The position numbers and the translations under genes were made by a program. Below the pieces are notes generated by a model. It made no database searches. It was given only the letters and a program-made list of their open reading frames with translations, and was not told the DNA's origin. A DNA stretch of 64,000 bases from Morella rubra (lineage: Eukaryota > Streptophyta > Magnoliopsida > Fagales > Myricaceae). Every line of letters begins with the position of its first letter. Position 1 is the stretch's first letter. Location: contig CM025849.1 in NCBI GenBank assembly GCA_003952965.2, positions 4,372,068 to 4,436,067 on the forward strand, given 5' to 3'. Shown here in pieces: positions 12,998-29,486 of this stretch.

Positions 12998-15900
12998 CTA
13001 TGTGAATGCTTCTCGAAGTTTTGTTGGTAGCTCCAGATCTGGCTCAAACTCGTTAAGTGGGGAAAAATAGCGCTCCACCATGTCTTCAGACACTTGCTCT
13101 AAGCTTGGAGGATCCCACTGCATATATTCAAGAAGAATACAAGTTAATTATCTAGACATGAGAGAACTGGATTAATAATATTGCCACCACTGAATGCGAT
13201 AACCAACAAGATAACAAACCCCCCCCCTTCTTCCAGGGTACTTTCTCCTCCTACAACGACATGGAAGAGAATTTGAGTCGATTCTCAATGAACTCCAGGC
13301 AATATTGCAACCCAACTTGCCCAAAAGGAAAATATAATTATAAGCAGCTGATACCTTCGGTGAAAAGTCCTTTTCAACCATCCGTGCTCTTACCCCCTAT
13401 GAAAGATTAAAATAACACATTTAAGTAATTAACAACACAGAAGTTTGTTCTACTAAGAACAAAATCCAGAGATTTTATACCTCACAAAAGTCTCTGGAAA
13501 TCTCATTAGACATCCCTTGTAGTGACATTCGGTACTCACGGATCAAGCACTGATCAAGGGTCTGAAATCTGCCTTCTCGTATCTGAGTCATTATGATGGA
13601 TCAGGATGTAGTATAATTGTTCTTAGTAAGGGGAAGAAACCAAGATAAGAGAAGGGCCGAGTCATGGGAATGAGGGACTCACTGATTTCAAAGAAACCTT
13701 CAAGCTTAATGGTGATGTTTCCTTGAATCTATTGAGGGTGGAAGTGCACCATGGATCATTTGTTTTACTTGCCTCAATTTCCTGATACAGTAGTTTATTT
13801 TAAAGGGGCAAAAAAAAACCATAGGATCTCAATATATAGATAAATACCCACTTACATAATCCTAAGTAATTATCATAAAGATGATCATATGGGACAACTC
13901 ATGCATCAATAACTTCAACACGCTTAATGGGTAAGATATGGGCCAAAAGAACAAGACAACTACACCTATAAATAAGATGTAACCACTTACATTTAACAAA
14001 CCGATATAAGATATCACAAATATGGGCAACTACACCAGCATGTAGACACAAAGGGATATCTTCCTTGAGCAAGACATTAACGATAACCTGAGCAAGAACA
14101 TTTATCTAAGCTTGGTACAATGAAAGAAATAATTTGCATTTTAGAAATTAGCCAAGTTTGGCCTGACAAAGCTTCTTTCCGGAGGAGTCTCTGGTTGGTC
14201 AAGCTCCTTTCTCAATTGATTTCCTCAGCTTAACATCCTGACAACCTCAATTACGTCAGCAAGAACATCCTTCATTTACATATATTGGCGTTTTGTGCCC
14301 CAAACTTTCTTTAAAAATGCCCCCATCTGTCCACACAGCCCACCAAGCCATATCCAAAATTTTTACCACCCCAAAATTTTAACACAGAAACACCATCTTG
14401 CAACAGTTCGGAATTTAAAGACAAACATGTAAATTGTAAAATCAAAATATGCTTACCAAAGCATTGATAATTTCTTCGACTGTGTCATGACTGAAACATG
14501 TATCAAGCATTTCAATCCTAACAAAATGGAAGATTAAAAGTCAGGTAGATAGAGTGAGCAGTTAATGTTAATTTCAATAGTTCCATCCAGGGTTGAACTA
14601 TCATGTAATTGAAATAAGCATTAATCTTGAGAATTTCATCTTAAGTTAATGACGAGCTAAATAATTTGAAATGGGAGTCTTACAGAGAGAAATCATTTCT
14701 TCTCTTAAAAACAACCAAATCTCAATGAGGAGGTGGCTTAATAAAACACACCTGTTGAGTACACTTGTCTTATCTGGATAGACAAGGTCACTAAAATTTT
14801 CTAAAGAAGACTCAATTACAGAAGGATCATCCGTAACCAATTTCCCAAGTTGTTCCTCAATTACGGGAATCCTCTGCAATTAAAAAATAAATAAATTCAT
14901 ATTAATGTTAAATAAGCAGAAAAGATGCTCAGTACATTAAAAAAATCAGAATCCCACAAACTTAACTGCACTATGTGCATAATGTGTGGCAAGCCCACAA
15001 GCAATCATTTCTGCTCCATTGAGTTTTTCTCCCGTTAGAGCCAAGTATTCCCCTGCAACAGAAATGATAAACAAACAATATACGCTATTGAGAACATAAA
15101 TTGGAGGTAAATAAATCTTAATCAATGATGAACTCCTCATCATCAGTTCCTCAATTACATAGTTGACATCATTTGATGAACAGAAAGCACCCTAAAAAGG
15201 TAGCCCAATAGAATACTTAGAAAACAGAATGATCTAAAGTCATCTTATCCATAATAACCTTAGCATTAGAATATTCGCTATTGCACCATCCACTTTCAGT
15301 CTATTGATCATTGGTGGAAGTGACATCTCATGGTGCACTTAAACCAAGTGGAGCTCCATATGCTTAAAAAACCAACAGCCATGACAGTGCCTCGACATAA
15401 GAGTAAGATTTTGGTACTAATTTCAAGGATAAATGAACAACTTTTGCTCGTGTTTTTTTTGTGAAATATCCTTAACAGCAAAGTCATACAAGAGTACTAA
15501 TGCAATTTAACTGAAGATTCTAACGAACTGCCATAGCATGCTTCTAGAAATAAGAAGAGGCAAACTCAATTAACATATTTGCAGTGGCACTAAATTCACT
15601 TCCATTCTTCCAGGAAAAATAATTATAAGTATTGTACATCTCAATTTCAGAGGGTTTTTAAACTTTCAAGTTCATCAGTCCCTTATATTTTAATGCACCC
15701 TTGCAGAGAACGTCATATAAGATCCAGGCAAGTTCACCGAAGGGCAGAATGTCAATAACAACAGTGTACCATAATGATGCCATCATGGAATCACGCGAGG
15801 ACCAGAACAAAGAGAAACCTCAGTTCTTATTTTCGAATCAAACAAACCATCTGCAAGAATATGTAGTTAAAAAAAAGTTGACAACAGGGAAAAATTTAAA

Positions 15901-18900
15901 TGTTCTGCAAGCATACCCAAGTGACCAGGTAGATGTGAGAGGTAAAATGAAGCACCAGCATCAGGATGGAAACCTATTAGAGTTTCAGGGGTAGCAAAAA
16001 CCTGTGATTTGGGAGAATAAAGTATTTTTAGCTTCTCAAAACATGAAGTGAATATCAAATAACAAATGAAAAAAAAACATAAAAAGAAATTTAACACTTT
16101 CATAAGAACATCACCACAAAAAGAACCAACACCAACACATTGTTTTTTGAACTTTATGCATATGGTGGTTAAAGCAGAAGATCATGCTGGTTGGTAAAAA
16201 CCTGGTGAACAAACCAAATCTGCTGAAATTCAGGACAAATATAGGGGACAAAGATGATTGTCCGGTACCAATAATTCTAAGGATAAAAAATTTCTGTCTG
16301 ATCTGGGGAGTGCAACATAATTGAAATTATTCTTGCGCATCAGAAAAAAATTCAGCTACTATCAAACAAGATTTAAAACAAATATCAGAACCAACAACTA
16401 GATTAGGGGAACGAGAATGAAGGACAAGCAATCTTGCCACATACAGTTTTCTCAGTTGCAACCCTAAAAGTCCCAGGGATTGAAACTGCAGCCCCACCAC
16501 CCATAGTAATGCCATTTAAAAGTGCCACCTGCAGGGAGATTATTACTGTATTGATATGATATACTGCTTACTGACTAGAGCAGTTAAAACAAACAGAAAA
16601 GTTCATGTCTGACATTCTGACAAAAGGAGGTCGGAGTACTAAACATCACCACCACCCAAAAAAAAAAAAAAAAATCCAAGACTAATTACCAAACAGAATT
16701 CAGTGGCTTCTTTATCATTAGTATGATATAAAAACGATTGCAGAAAACTCCAATGCTATTCTAGGTAAAAGTTTAGGAGATCCTACACTACTCGAGGGAA
16801 GGAAATAATCATATGATAACAGCAGCACGAATGTCAGACGACAGAGTAAAAATGGAGAGAGAAATTGCACGATTACTTAAAAACAGTAGCAAAATATCAC
16901 CACACAGCATCAGAACAAGTTTGGCTGAGAAAACTCTGCAAAAAAAACCGTGAGATCTATTCTGAAGGTAATAAAGCAGGCACCCAAATAAAAGCCTCCA
17001 ACCTATTAACCAGTAATGCGTGACCAAAGACAAAAACATCAAAAATCATGAAGGGGAAAAAGAGCACTTACATGTGGCTTCAAATATGTACCTAGAAAGT
17101 ATATGAAAGCATATAACGTCCTACAAAATTCCTTACAATCCTCAATCTTCCCTGCAGAGAAGCAACCAAAGGTTGAAAAATTGTCTGGAAACAAGCATCA
17201 ATTCCAAATCAAGATTACCAACCTAAAGAACTGTGGAATACTGAAGTAACAATGACAATGACAAACTCCAAAGAGCACTCAAACAGGACTATCCTCATAA
17301 TGGAGGACATTACCTAATTCAATTGCAAACGGGTACACAATCTTTCGCAGATTGGTTACCTCTCCAATGCAGAGAAAGTTAAAAGAAAATAAACAAGGAG
17401 ATTCTTACTTTAAGGTACCCAAAGAAGAACAAAAAGGGATACCCCCCAAAGCAAAACAAAAAAGAGACAATAAAGTAAAGAATCCTGTATCTACTCGTCA
17501 AGTAGTATCTCTGGGTCTTCCAAACTGTTAGATTGGATCCATTGCCAAACTAGATTCCATGATCCCTAAGAATCCCCACTGGGTTGAAAGAGAAGTTAGT
17601 CCAACTTGCTGAGCATCCGTGATATTGAACAATGAATCCTAACCTTAAGATTGCCCCAGGCAACTTACTTACAAGTCAGCATCTTTGATTTAGAGATGGA
17701 GAATCCCATTGCTACAAAAATGTTCCCGAGTTTCTAGTCTAGGTTTACCCCAAAGAACAGAATCCCACAATCCCATCCCTCCTCCCTCATAATTAAGGCT
17801 AACTTTCTCTAAATCATAAAAATTGAAGAACAAGAACTTGTTCAAGACATAAATTACTTTCTACTGTAAGATTCTTTTTTCAGGTAAATGTTAAAAGCAA
17901 AAGAAAGATTATATTTACCTGCATTTATCAGATGATAAAGTGTCACAATATCTCCACCAGCACAGAATGCCCTGCCACTGCCCTTCAAAAAACTCGCAAC
18001 AACATTGAAGTAGTTCTTCAGAAAAAAGAGATCACAGCTAATAGTATCATTCACACTCCAAGTACCACAAACATATAATCCAGTAACTGATAACAGAACA
18101 TATACTTCTACCTTCATTGCCACGAAACCAATGTCAGGATCATTCTCCCAACATGTGTACAGCTTTTGCAATCTAGCTGCCTAGAAACCACAGATACGTC
18201 ATTGAAACATCAATCTTTCTAATTGGTGCACAGTACAAGATGAACCCGTATAACAACACCAAAAAATCTACAATTGAGGCACTGGAGGGAAAACCAAACT
18301 ATTTAATTATGCATAATAGTTGTCAGCCGAACACCATAAGATAGATCACCCCTGTAATTGTTTTCAACTAAAACACTTGGAGGATAATATAAAAAAGGAA
18401 CAGATGGTTCAGCAATCAGTGCTAAACTCGTTTATACATGATGGTTGTCAACCAAAAGCCAGAAGAACAAAGACCCAGATGATTATTCTTCAAATGGATC
18501 CAATTAGATAGAAGATAGCAATCTGAATTCCAAAGCCTACAGCTTGGGTCAAAACCGCATTGCCAAAAGAACACGCAGAAGAACAGTTTACCCAATCTAG
18601 GTAAGATAATATATGCCCATGTTAATCTAAGGGGCAAAACACTCTATAAAGATATGGAAAAATGAGGAAACACACCATTGCCGTATTCAGAGCATTGAGC
18701 ACCGGGGGTCTGTTCAGAATCGCTGTTCTGGACCAAGCTTTGCTCTCAACCAATACCTGCAGAAAGAGTAACAGAGAGAGAGAGTTACAGTTTGGCTTAA
18801 ATAGAGGGAACAAGTAGAAGGGCAATCAGGAATACTGACTTGGTTGTCAAGATCATCGGTAAGAGCACTGTCCGGAAGAGAGCCCAGGGTTCTGTATTGG

Positions 18901-18965
18901 TTGAGGAAGCAGGGATTGTGATGGTTGCGCCTCAGCAATGAGACTGCTTTAAACCTCTGCATCAT
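12998..18965 (-). CDS. 3-hydroxyisobutyryl-CoA hydrolase-like protein, mitochondrial, 14 exons
   Basis: A crotonase-fold (ECH_2) thioesterase; the family hydrolyses 3-hydroxyisobutyryl-CoA in valine breakdown. Exons in transcript order: 18965-18840, 18756-18676, 18180-18112, 17982-17919, 17151-17072, 16528-16445, 16001-15917, 15052-14967, 14873-14752, 14517-14457, 13781-13683, 13582-13481, 13396-13355, 13117-12998. They give 406 aa, all GT-AG and in phase. The N-terminus (MMQRFKAVSLLRRNHH) is basic, fitting a mitochondrial presequence. Motifs: AILNRPPVLNAL, GSGRAFCAGGD (93-103, oxyanion hole), GITMGGG (146-152), then PETLIGFHPDAGASFYL. There E174 and D182 keep the eight-residue spacing of the human HIBCH catalytic Glu/Asp. 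It resembles what I recall of Arabidopsis AT4G13360 and AT3G24360. The exact acyl-CoA used is inferred. It diverges from the malate dehydrogenase gene. Confidence 0.93.
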
Positions 18966-19757
18966 CTCCCTCTACTTCTTTCGAATCCTACTCTCTCCCA
19001 AGACCTGACCGAGCTCCCTAGTCTCTGATGAGAGAGTGAATGGCATCCCTTGAGAGAGTAAAAACCAAAAACAAAAACAAAAAAAGTGATTTTTACCTTT
19101 TTTGTTATTTTGGATCGTTTCCTAGCTGTCTTGGGGTTGGAATTTCTGAATTATTTCATGCTTGCGTCTTCGGATAAACCGTAAAAATAGTATTAAAGAT
19201 TTATCAGCGAATCATATTTTATTAAATGACTCGAGTGTTATCCCCTTAGTGTCCATTTTGTTTTTGGGGAAGTCCTTAATGTTCATCTCATAAAATAAGA
19301 ATCAATGAAATTTTTTTTCTTTTGCCTAATATAATCTTCGAGTAACAAGTTAGTAGGAATTAGCGCCTTTGTTTGCGTCTCCGACTACTAGAATTTTCAC
19401 CTAGAGAAAAAAAAGACTACTAGAATTTTCATCTGTACTCTGAAGGATAACATTCAAAAATATCAAATATGACGGGCGTGGAAATCTTATGGAAGTTAAA
19501 AGAGTAAAAATGCGAACTTTTCCTTTAGTTCCTTTGCATGGTGACACATTCTCGTAAACTCGTAACTGCAAAAGGTTGCAGTCTCATCATCATCGAAACC
19601 ATCACTCTTATCTCTTGCCTCGATTACCGCCATTCTTCGATCATGCTTTCTGACGCCCACTGTCTCACTCTATATATGTACCACCATTGTTCAGCGTCTT
19701 CTTATAATTATCAACTTCTCCCAATCTCTTTCTGTAGAAGAACCACCCGTTGCAACA
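18966..19757. promoter_or_regulatory. Divergent promoter region, hydrolase-like gene / malate dehydrogenase
   Basis: About 790 bases separate the two start codons, so the two genes share an intergenic promoter region. On the malate dehydrogenase side a TATA-like TATATATG sits at 19671-19678, about 80 bases before the ATG. The leader is pyrimidine-rich. No TATA box is obvious for the hydrolase-like gene. I see no coding exon here. Confidence 0.5.
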
Positions 19758-23855
<4,098 letters not shown>

Positions 23856-24235
23856 TAATGAATTATCTTCCTAGCTGAAGAAAAATGGAGATGCAATAAA
23901 TCCAGTTAAATTGGTTTCTCCAATTTCCATTGGAACTTATTATGTACTACTCTTCTGGGGCATGGCTTCTGTCACTTCTAGGCTTTGGAACAATACGCAA
24001 ACAAGATGTGTCGTTCTGATTTATCTCTTTAATTAGATGGTAAAATTGGGAAGGATTTTAACTTCTGTTGCACAAATCATATGCTTTCATTCATTTCAAT
24101 CTATCATTTAATGAACATTTCTAGACTAAATGCAGAAACAGAAGATAACATTGAGTGCACGCGGTTCAATGTTTGTTATTCATGAATATAAACAGCAATG
24201 ACACAGAACGTGTATGATTGTTTACTACCATGATC

Positions 24236-24470
24236 CAATTTGTGGATGTAAAGGCCTAAACCAATAAGGGAGTTTCCCTACATGTCTAAACCTACCTTAG
24301 AGAGGTAACTCTTTTTGGGTGGTGCACATGGAATTGTCCTTATAGCCCAGGCATGGTAAATCTAGAACTCATTCAACAGCAAGAGCATTAAATTCACACT
24401 CAAGTGACTCGAACCGCATACATCGAACTTGATCAGGGAAACTACCGTGCTGGCCTAGACCTAACCCGCA
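24236..24470 (-). mobile_element. Possible tRNA-derived SINE
   Basis: On the minus strand, GGTTCGAGTCA (plus 24405-24415) matches the pol III B-box consensus GGTTCGANTCC except at one site. An A-box-like TAGGCCAGCACGG lies at plus 24445-24457, at tRNA-like spacing. A non-tRNA body follows. No poly-A tail or target-site duplication was found and the ends are guesses. It may be a decayed SINE or chance. Confidence 0.3.
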
Positions 24471-25019
24471 TGTAATTATTTAGATATTATATATGTTTGG
24501 TAAAAGGACAATTCTAGGTATATGATCTTTTTCTTCTTTTTTTTTGAGCAAATACAAGGACATCTGTATTTCATCATGGGGGATTAAAATACAGAAGAAG
24601 CTCTAGTGGGCATACTTGACCCTCGTGAGAGGCGGCATCCCTGCGAGCATAACCTTTCGGCGTTAAAAGGCACACAGGCCCAGTCACATCCTATCTAACC
24701 AGGAACTCAATTATACTTAGGGCTGATCATTTCTTCTGCCAATGTCAGGAACCAGCAGTTCCCAGTATGGGTAAGGATTTTTGTAAAATACCAGTGATAT
24801 TAATGGTGACGGCTAACCGCCCTCTTTTTATATAAAAAAAAAAAACAAACAAGACCGTTTCCAGCAGAGAGCAAATCCCGATTTTCTCTACCTTTCTCCC
24901 TACCTCTCGATGGCCCTTCTCTCTCTCTCTCCCCACACCATCGCCGTCATCACTCTCATTCATCGTTGTTGCCATCGCCCACCCAAAGCCGGCGGTTTGT
25001 GATGTTTTTGTATTTTGTC

Positions 25020-25397
25020 AGGGTTAAATACACTTTGACCTTTCAATTTTTGGGATCTTGACACTTTGCACTCCGATCTATTTTTTTTATCACGTTGCAC
25101 CCATCATCTATTGATTTCAGACACTTTGCACCCTCCCTTAAAAATTTCTGTTAAGAAAAAAATTTTTTTTGACGTGTGAAAACAATTTTGTCTCCATATT
25201 TTTTTTACGGTGACCATTTATAAGGGAAAAATTGTAATTTTTGGGACTCAAAAATAAATTTCCATCCAGAAAATTTTAACAAATGGTACAAAGTGTCTGA
25301 AATCAATAGTTGATGGGTGCAATGTGACAAAAATAATAAATTATGGTGCAAAGTGTCAAAACTCTAAAATTAAAGGGTGCAAAGTGTATTTAACCCT
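25020..25397. mobile_element. MITE with about 110-bp terminal inverted repeats
   Basis: The left arm starts AGGGTTAAATACACTTTG and the right arm ends with its reverse complement. The arms match closely for about 110 bases, including GACACTTTGCAC, TTGCACCCATCA and CTATTGATTTCAGACACTTT. The central loop is about 150 bases and has no coding capacity. I could not find a clear target-site duplication, so the superfamily is open (Mutator-like or other foldback MITE). RNA from it would fold into a long hairpin. Confidence 0.8.
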
Positions 25398-25399
25398 TT

Positions 25400-26045
25400 T
25401 TATTATTATTATTTCAAAGTCTCGAATGTTTGTTTGGTGCAAGGAGCAAATCGTTTTATATTTTGATCAAAGCAATTTCAACACTTTAGTTTGGTTTGTA
25501 ATGTTTTTGTATTTTCTGTTTGAACTACTCCCGATTCCTAAATGTTAGTTTATTTTCCGATGTTTTTGTATGTTACATTTCATTATTTCAAAGTCTACAA
25601 ACACCAATATCTTTTATATAATCTTTAACAACTTTTCACACAAATTTCAATATATTTTTAAAAAAATTATAATAAATCTTCTCTCTCTGTACTTTTTCAC
25701 CTAACTTCAATATTTTTTTATTAAACAATTACATCAAATCATCTCTATCACAAACTCCATATTTTCAAACTTTTCACAGATGCTTTAGCGAGGACAAATA
25801 TTAAACACCACTTTCCCTTGAAAAGCAAATACTTTTTCAGCCCTCGTGTTGACAACCTTTACACAAAAATTATAAAAAATCGATACCTAATAAATTGATC
25901 ATCTCTCTCTCCCATCAAATATTACTTTTCACTATAATAAATATTAAAAATCATCTATCTCTTCGCTTTTTCACCAAATCTGATACCTTAAAATTTTAAC
26001 CTCCAAAAATTTTACAAACAAACATAACTCTGTATTTTATGTTTG
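25400..26045 (-). repeat. AT-rich dispersed repeat, reverse orientation
   Basis: This AT-rich stretch has blocks such as ATCATCTCTATCACAAACTCC and TTTTCACC with CT runs. They look like the reverse complement of the repeat family seen at 33.3-33.6 kb and 62.75-63.1 kb (AAAGATGATTT...GAGAGAAATAG, then TTATGTTTGTAAA). It is probably an old non-autonomous DNA transposon. The limits are approximate. Confidence 0.35.
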
Positions 26046-26488
26046 GTTATTTCGAAGTCCTGAACAGTTACAGGGTGGCCACCACTCTGTTGCCACCACT
26101 TCACTACAAAACGACAGTCACCTACGACGTTTCGAACCAGATTTACGTCAACCCGTACTGCCTACACAAAGCTGAAGTTGAGGGCTTTTGAAGCAGCTAA
26201 TAACAGCTGACATTACCGGATAAAAAAAACTCCATAGGTACCCCCGGCCTTTCCAGTCTCCAGGGATCGGCTTCGCGGCCTGGCTTTCTTCGGCTCTCGC
26301 TCCGGCGTCATCGAGACGCTCTATCTCCTCGCCGCGGACATAGACGGCGGAGAAACCTTTTGGTACTTGGTTTGCAAATCGCGTAAAAAATCGTTAATCT
26401 TTTATTTCTTTTCCTTGTTTAGTGGACACTCAGGTCGATTTCTTCCTTGAACTTTTGTTTTTGTCTTCGTAGAATCTGAAGAAAGAAA

Positions 26489-29486
26489 ATGGATGAGACT
26501 ATGAAGCAATTCCAGGAGGGCTTAATTGAGCTTGAAACTGAAGCTGAGCGTCTCCTATTAGCCCGGCATCAGGTAAATTTGAGGGTTGCTTAGCTAGAGT
26601 GGGAAAAGCATTAATCTTTTCTCTTTGAGCGATGTACGGTAATTTTAGAACTACAAAAAAAAAGGACTTGAGAAAAACACGTTTTTTTGCACTGGCACAC
26701 GTAATAGATCAGTCGATAGGAAGCGCACAAGGCAAAAAGAAAAGGGATAAAACGAAGGGAACTGAAATACATATCAATACCGAAGAGGCGCCAGATTTTT
26801 TGTTCAGGAAAAATCCTCTGACCTAATAACTTGTTGAGTTAATAAGTGAACAATTTATATAACCTGTGTGTGTAAGCTTAAGTTCAAGGTACACTTAGTG
26901 TAATTGTTTCACACTGTCGTACCATGTAATGGCCTTTCATATGATCAATATATTGCCGAGCCCACCTTTTGGTTATATGATCTACAGATGTCCATCATGC
27001 TAGCCAAATACCATGATAATCGATTGATAAATCTACTTCATACTTAAAATATCCAAGTGTAACCCCCCCGCTCCCTTTTCTAGCTTAGACATCTACTATA
27101 CGAATTAGTTTTATGTTAGGTAGTAATAGCATCTGAGAAGGTAAAATTTAATGTGTATGGTAAACATAGGAAGGTTGTAGAGACATATCAGGGAGATGCA
27201 ATGAATGGTAAACTTGGCAAGAAAGAGTTTATACCAGTGCAACTTAAACCCAATCGACATATAGGTTTCTCTAAAGGTTTTGTTTGTTAGAAAATGGAGA
27301 GCTATTGACTTAAATGTTGAAAATGTAGCTGGTTGAAAATGATAGAGTGAGGAATGGGAACAGGGAAGCACTTACTGCACTGAGGAGGAGAGCTCGAACT
27401 ACAAAGACTAGTGTACCGTCCGCTTTTGAATCAATAATGAAGGATATTGGGGGCCCCGAATCCAGGCCCTTGGTGAAAGAGGTGTGCACCACATGTGGCA
27501 GTCATGACTCCAATGAGTGCACATGGATGATGTTCCCAGGAGCTGATGTCTTTGCTAGGGTTCCATTTCATGCTGCTCATGCCGTCTTAGAAACAGGTTC
27601 TTCTCATGACTTTCTTATTCAATATAGCAGTTTGTGTAAATTGGTTTTTAATATGACCAATTATCACATATCAAATTAGGTGTTTTTCCAAGGACCGGTT
27701 GGGCATACTAAGTTTTATAGAGGTTCTTAAGTTTTCGAGGAAATGAGAAATTATCATACAACGTAAATGAAAACTTTGGTCTCTCTAGGACTCGTGCTTT
27801 TTTCATCATGAATATCATGATCTATGTCTAGTTGGTTATGCATATATGAACATGTGTAAACATGCTATACGAATTGATCTGAAAACATAATGGGTGGTCC
27901 TGTTCTTACGTGCATGTTAATTCAACTCAAGTTGAATGACAGCCTTATAACTCATTTGAAATATGTAAATCAAATTTTGAATTAATACATCTAGGAGAGC
28001 TTAATTCGAGGTATAAATTTCGTTTGAATTCTTAGATTTTGGTCTCCTAGTAAACATTAACATTTTTTTGAATTCCTAAACACATACAAAAAAAACTTGG
28101 AAGACCCCTTGAAGAACTAGACATTTGCATCTAAAATTGTGTAATGATCTAGTTACAAATAGAGAACTTCCAGATGCTTATGCATTCAACAATTGGACAT
28201 CCAACGGTAATGTGATGTTCTTATAGGCTAGATATACTGGACTTTCACATCTGAGTTAATCAGTGTAGCTCTCGTCAAGGCTACTGTATCCTTGGCCTTT
28301 GCAGCTGGTTTAGTACATAAAGTAGGCTTCACGTTGCCGTTCCTGATCTTTCTTAATTCCAATATTTATCTTAAGATGCCATTATGTGAAATGGTAAGCT
28401 ATGGCAATGGTAGTACTAATGGAAAGTTCAGGTCTCCCTAGATTGGCATCCACATCCACTTTTTTGCTTATTTCGTATATAGTGATTCCATTTTCGTTTT
28501 AGCCCTTTGCATTTAGACGTATCAACAAATAGGCTATTTCTGCTCCTATTCCAAATTTCCAATCCTCTGTTTGCCGAGGGCATTTGGGGTTGGGAATTTT
28601 CTTGTAGTCGATGTTGAGTTTCTGGATCTCCATTAGTTATTACAAGGAATACAGGTTTCATGTGGATACTTCAGTACTTGTAGGTTATAAGTTATGGTGT
28701 GCATTTTCTAATACTTATTTCAACAAAGAAGGCCATCATTCCCACTAAAAGAGTTGAAATTTATCTCAGAAAAAGCCCCGATGCTTACCTAATGAGAACG
28801 GATTTAGGTAATTACCCCATGTTGTGAAGTTGCATTAGGAATGTTCTACGGAGAAGTCACAGATGATCATGGGTCTGATGCTTCTTCCATCCCATTAGTT
28901 ACATTTGCATACCTACAGGATTCATAGAAAATCTTCCCAAGTAGCGGCAAATAGATCATTCACGAGGTTGGATCATTGAAAGGGATAAATGACAACCACT
29001 TAAAACTGAGGAGTTTTAGAAAGAATCAATTCTCCTTATTCGTCTTCTTGTTCTTCACCACAAATCTTACAAGTGATTCTAATGGTTTATATTTTTGCGC
29101 CAATGATCTGACAACACTGTAGTCACCACAAAAGCATCAATGGGATGCCTGTAAATACCAAATGGATGCTCTCTCCTTGGCCATTTTGAGGCATTCTAAG
29201 CTACACATTTGATACCGCTGATGCTGTTTTGAACTTTCTTGTGAATACTGTTGAGCAAAATATTCATTAGCTTGTATTATTTCTTTCATTTTCAATTATT
29301 AACAGAAGATTACTTGGTTTATGTCCTTGTGATACAGATCAAGCGCGACTTGACTTTGACGCAAAACAACTACAAAGCTATGTGAAGGAGAAGTCCCTTT
29401 TAATTTCCGAAAAAGGTGCCCTTGCTGACAGGATCAGCCCGGGCGTACTAAAATCTCTTGTAACCCTATCAGACAAACCAAAATAA
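26489..29486 (+). CDS. PDRG1-like (p53 and DNA damage-regulated protein 1 homologue), 3 exons
   Basis: Exons: 26489-26572, 27329-27596, 29338-29486; 166 aa, phases continuous, GT-AG. The N-terminal segment (MDETMKQFQEGLIELETEAERL) is amphipathic and likely coiled-coil. It is followed by LVENDRVRNGNREALTALRRRA, the block shared with animal PDRG1. A middle part has CTTCGSHDSNEC (a possible small Cys cluster) and TWMMFPGADVF. A second charged helix (QARLDFDAKQLQSYVKEK) and a conserved tail (ADRISPGVLKSLV) follow. Animal PDRG1 is a prefoldin-beta-like subunit of the R2TP/prefoldin-like chaperone complex. The plant protein (AT3G15351 in Arabidopsis, as I recall) is annotated by homology only, so the chaperone role is inferred. 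The start is the first ATG after the CT-rich leader. Intron 2 is 1.7 kb. Confidence 0.88.

Larger units (their letters stand above)
23856..26488. other. Intergenic spacer, MDH to PDRG1-like
   Basis: It starts with the MDH 3' UTR. It then holds a possible SINE (24236-24470), a MITE with long terminal inverted repeats (25020-25397) and an AT-rich transposon-like stretch (25400-26045) related to sequences at 33.3 kb and 62.8 kb. From 26250 the sequence turns GC-rich and CT-rich as the 5' leader of the next gene. I see no coding exon. Confidence 0.6.

Noticed and set aside
15701-15994. A 97-aa plus-strand open frame
   Set aside because: It overlaps exon 7 of the minus-strand hydrolase-like gene in antisense and has no homology of its own.
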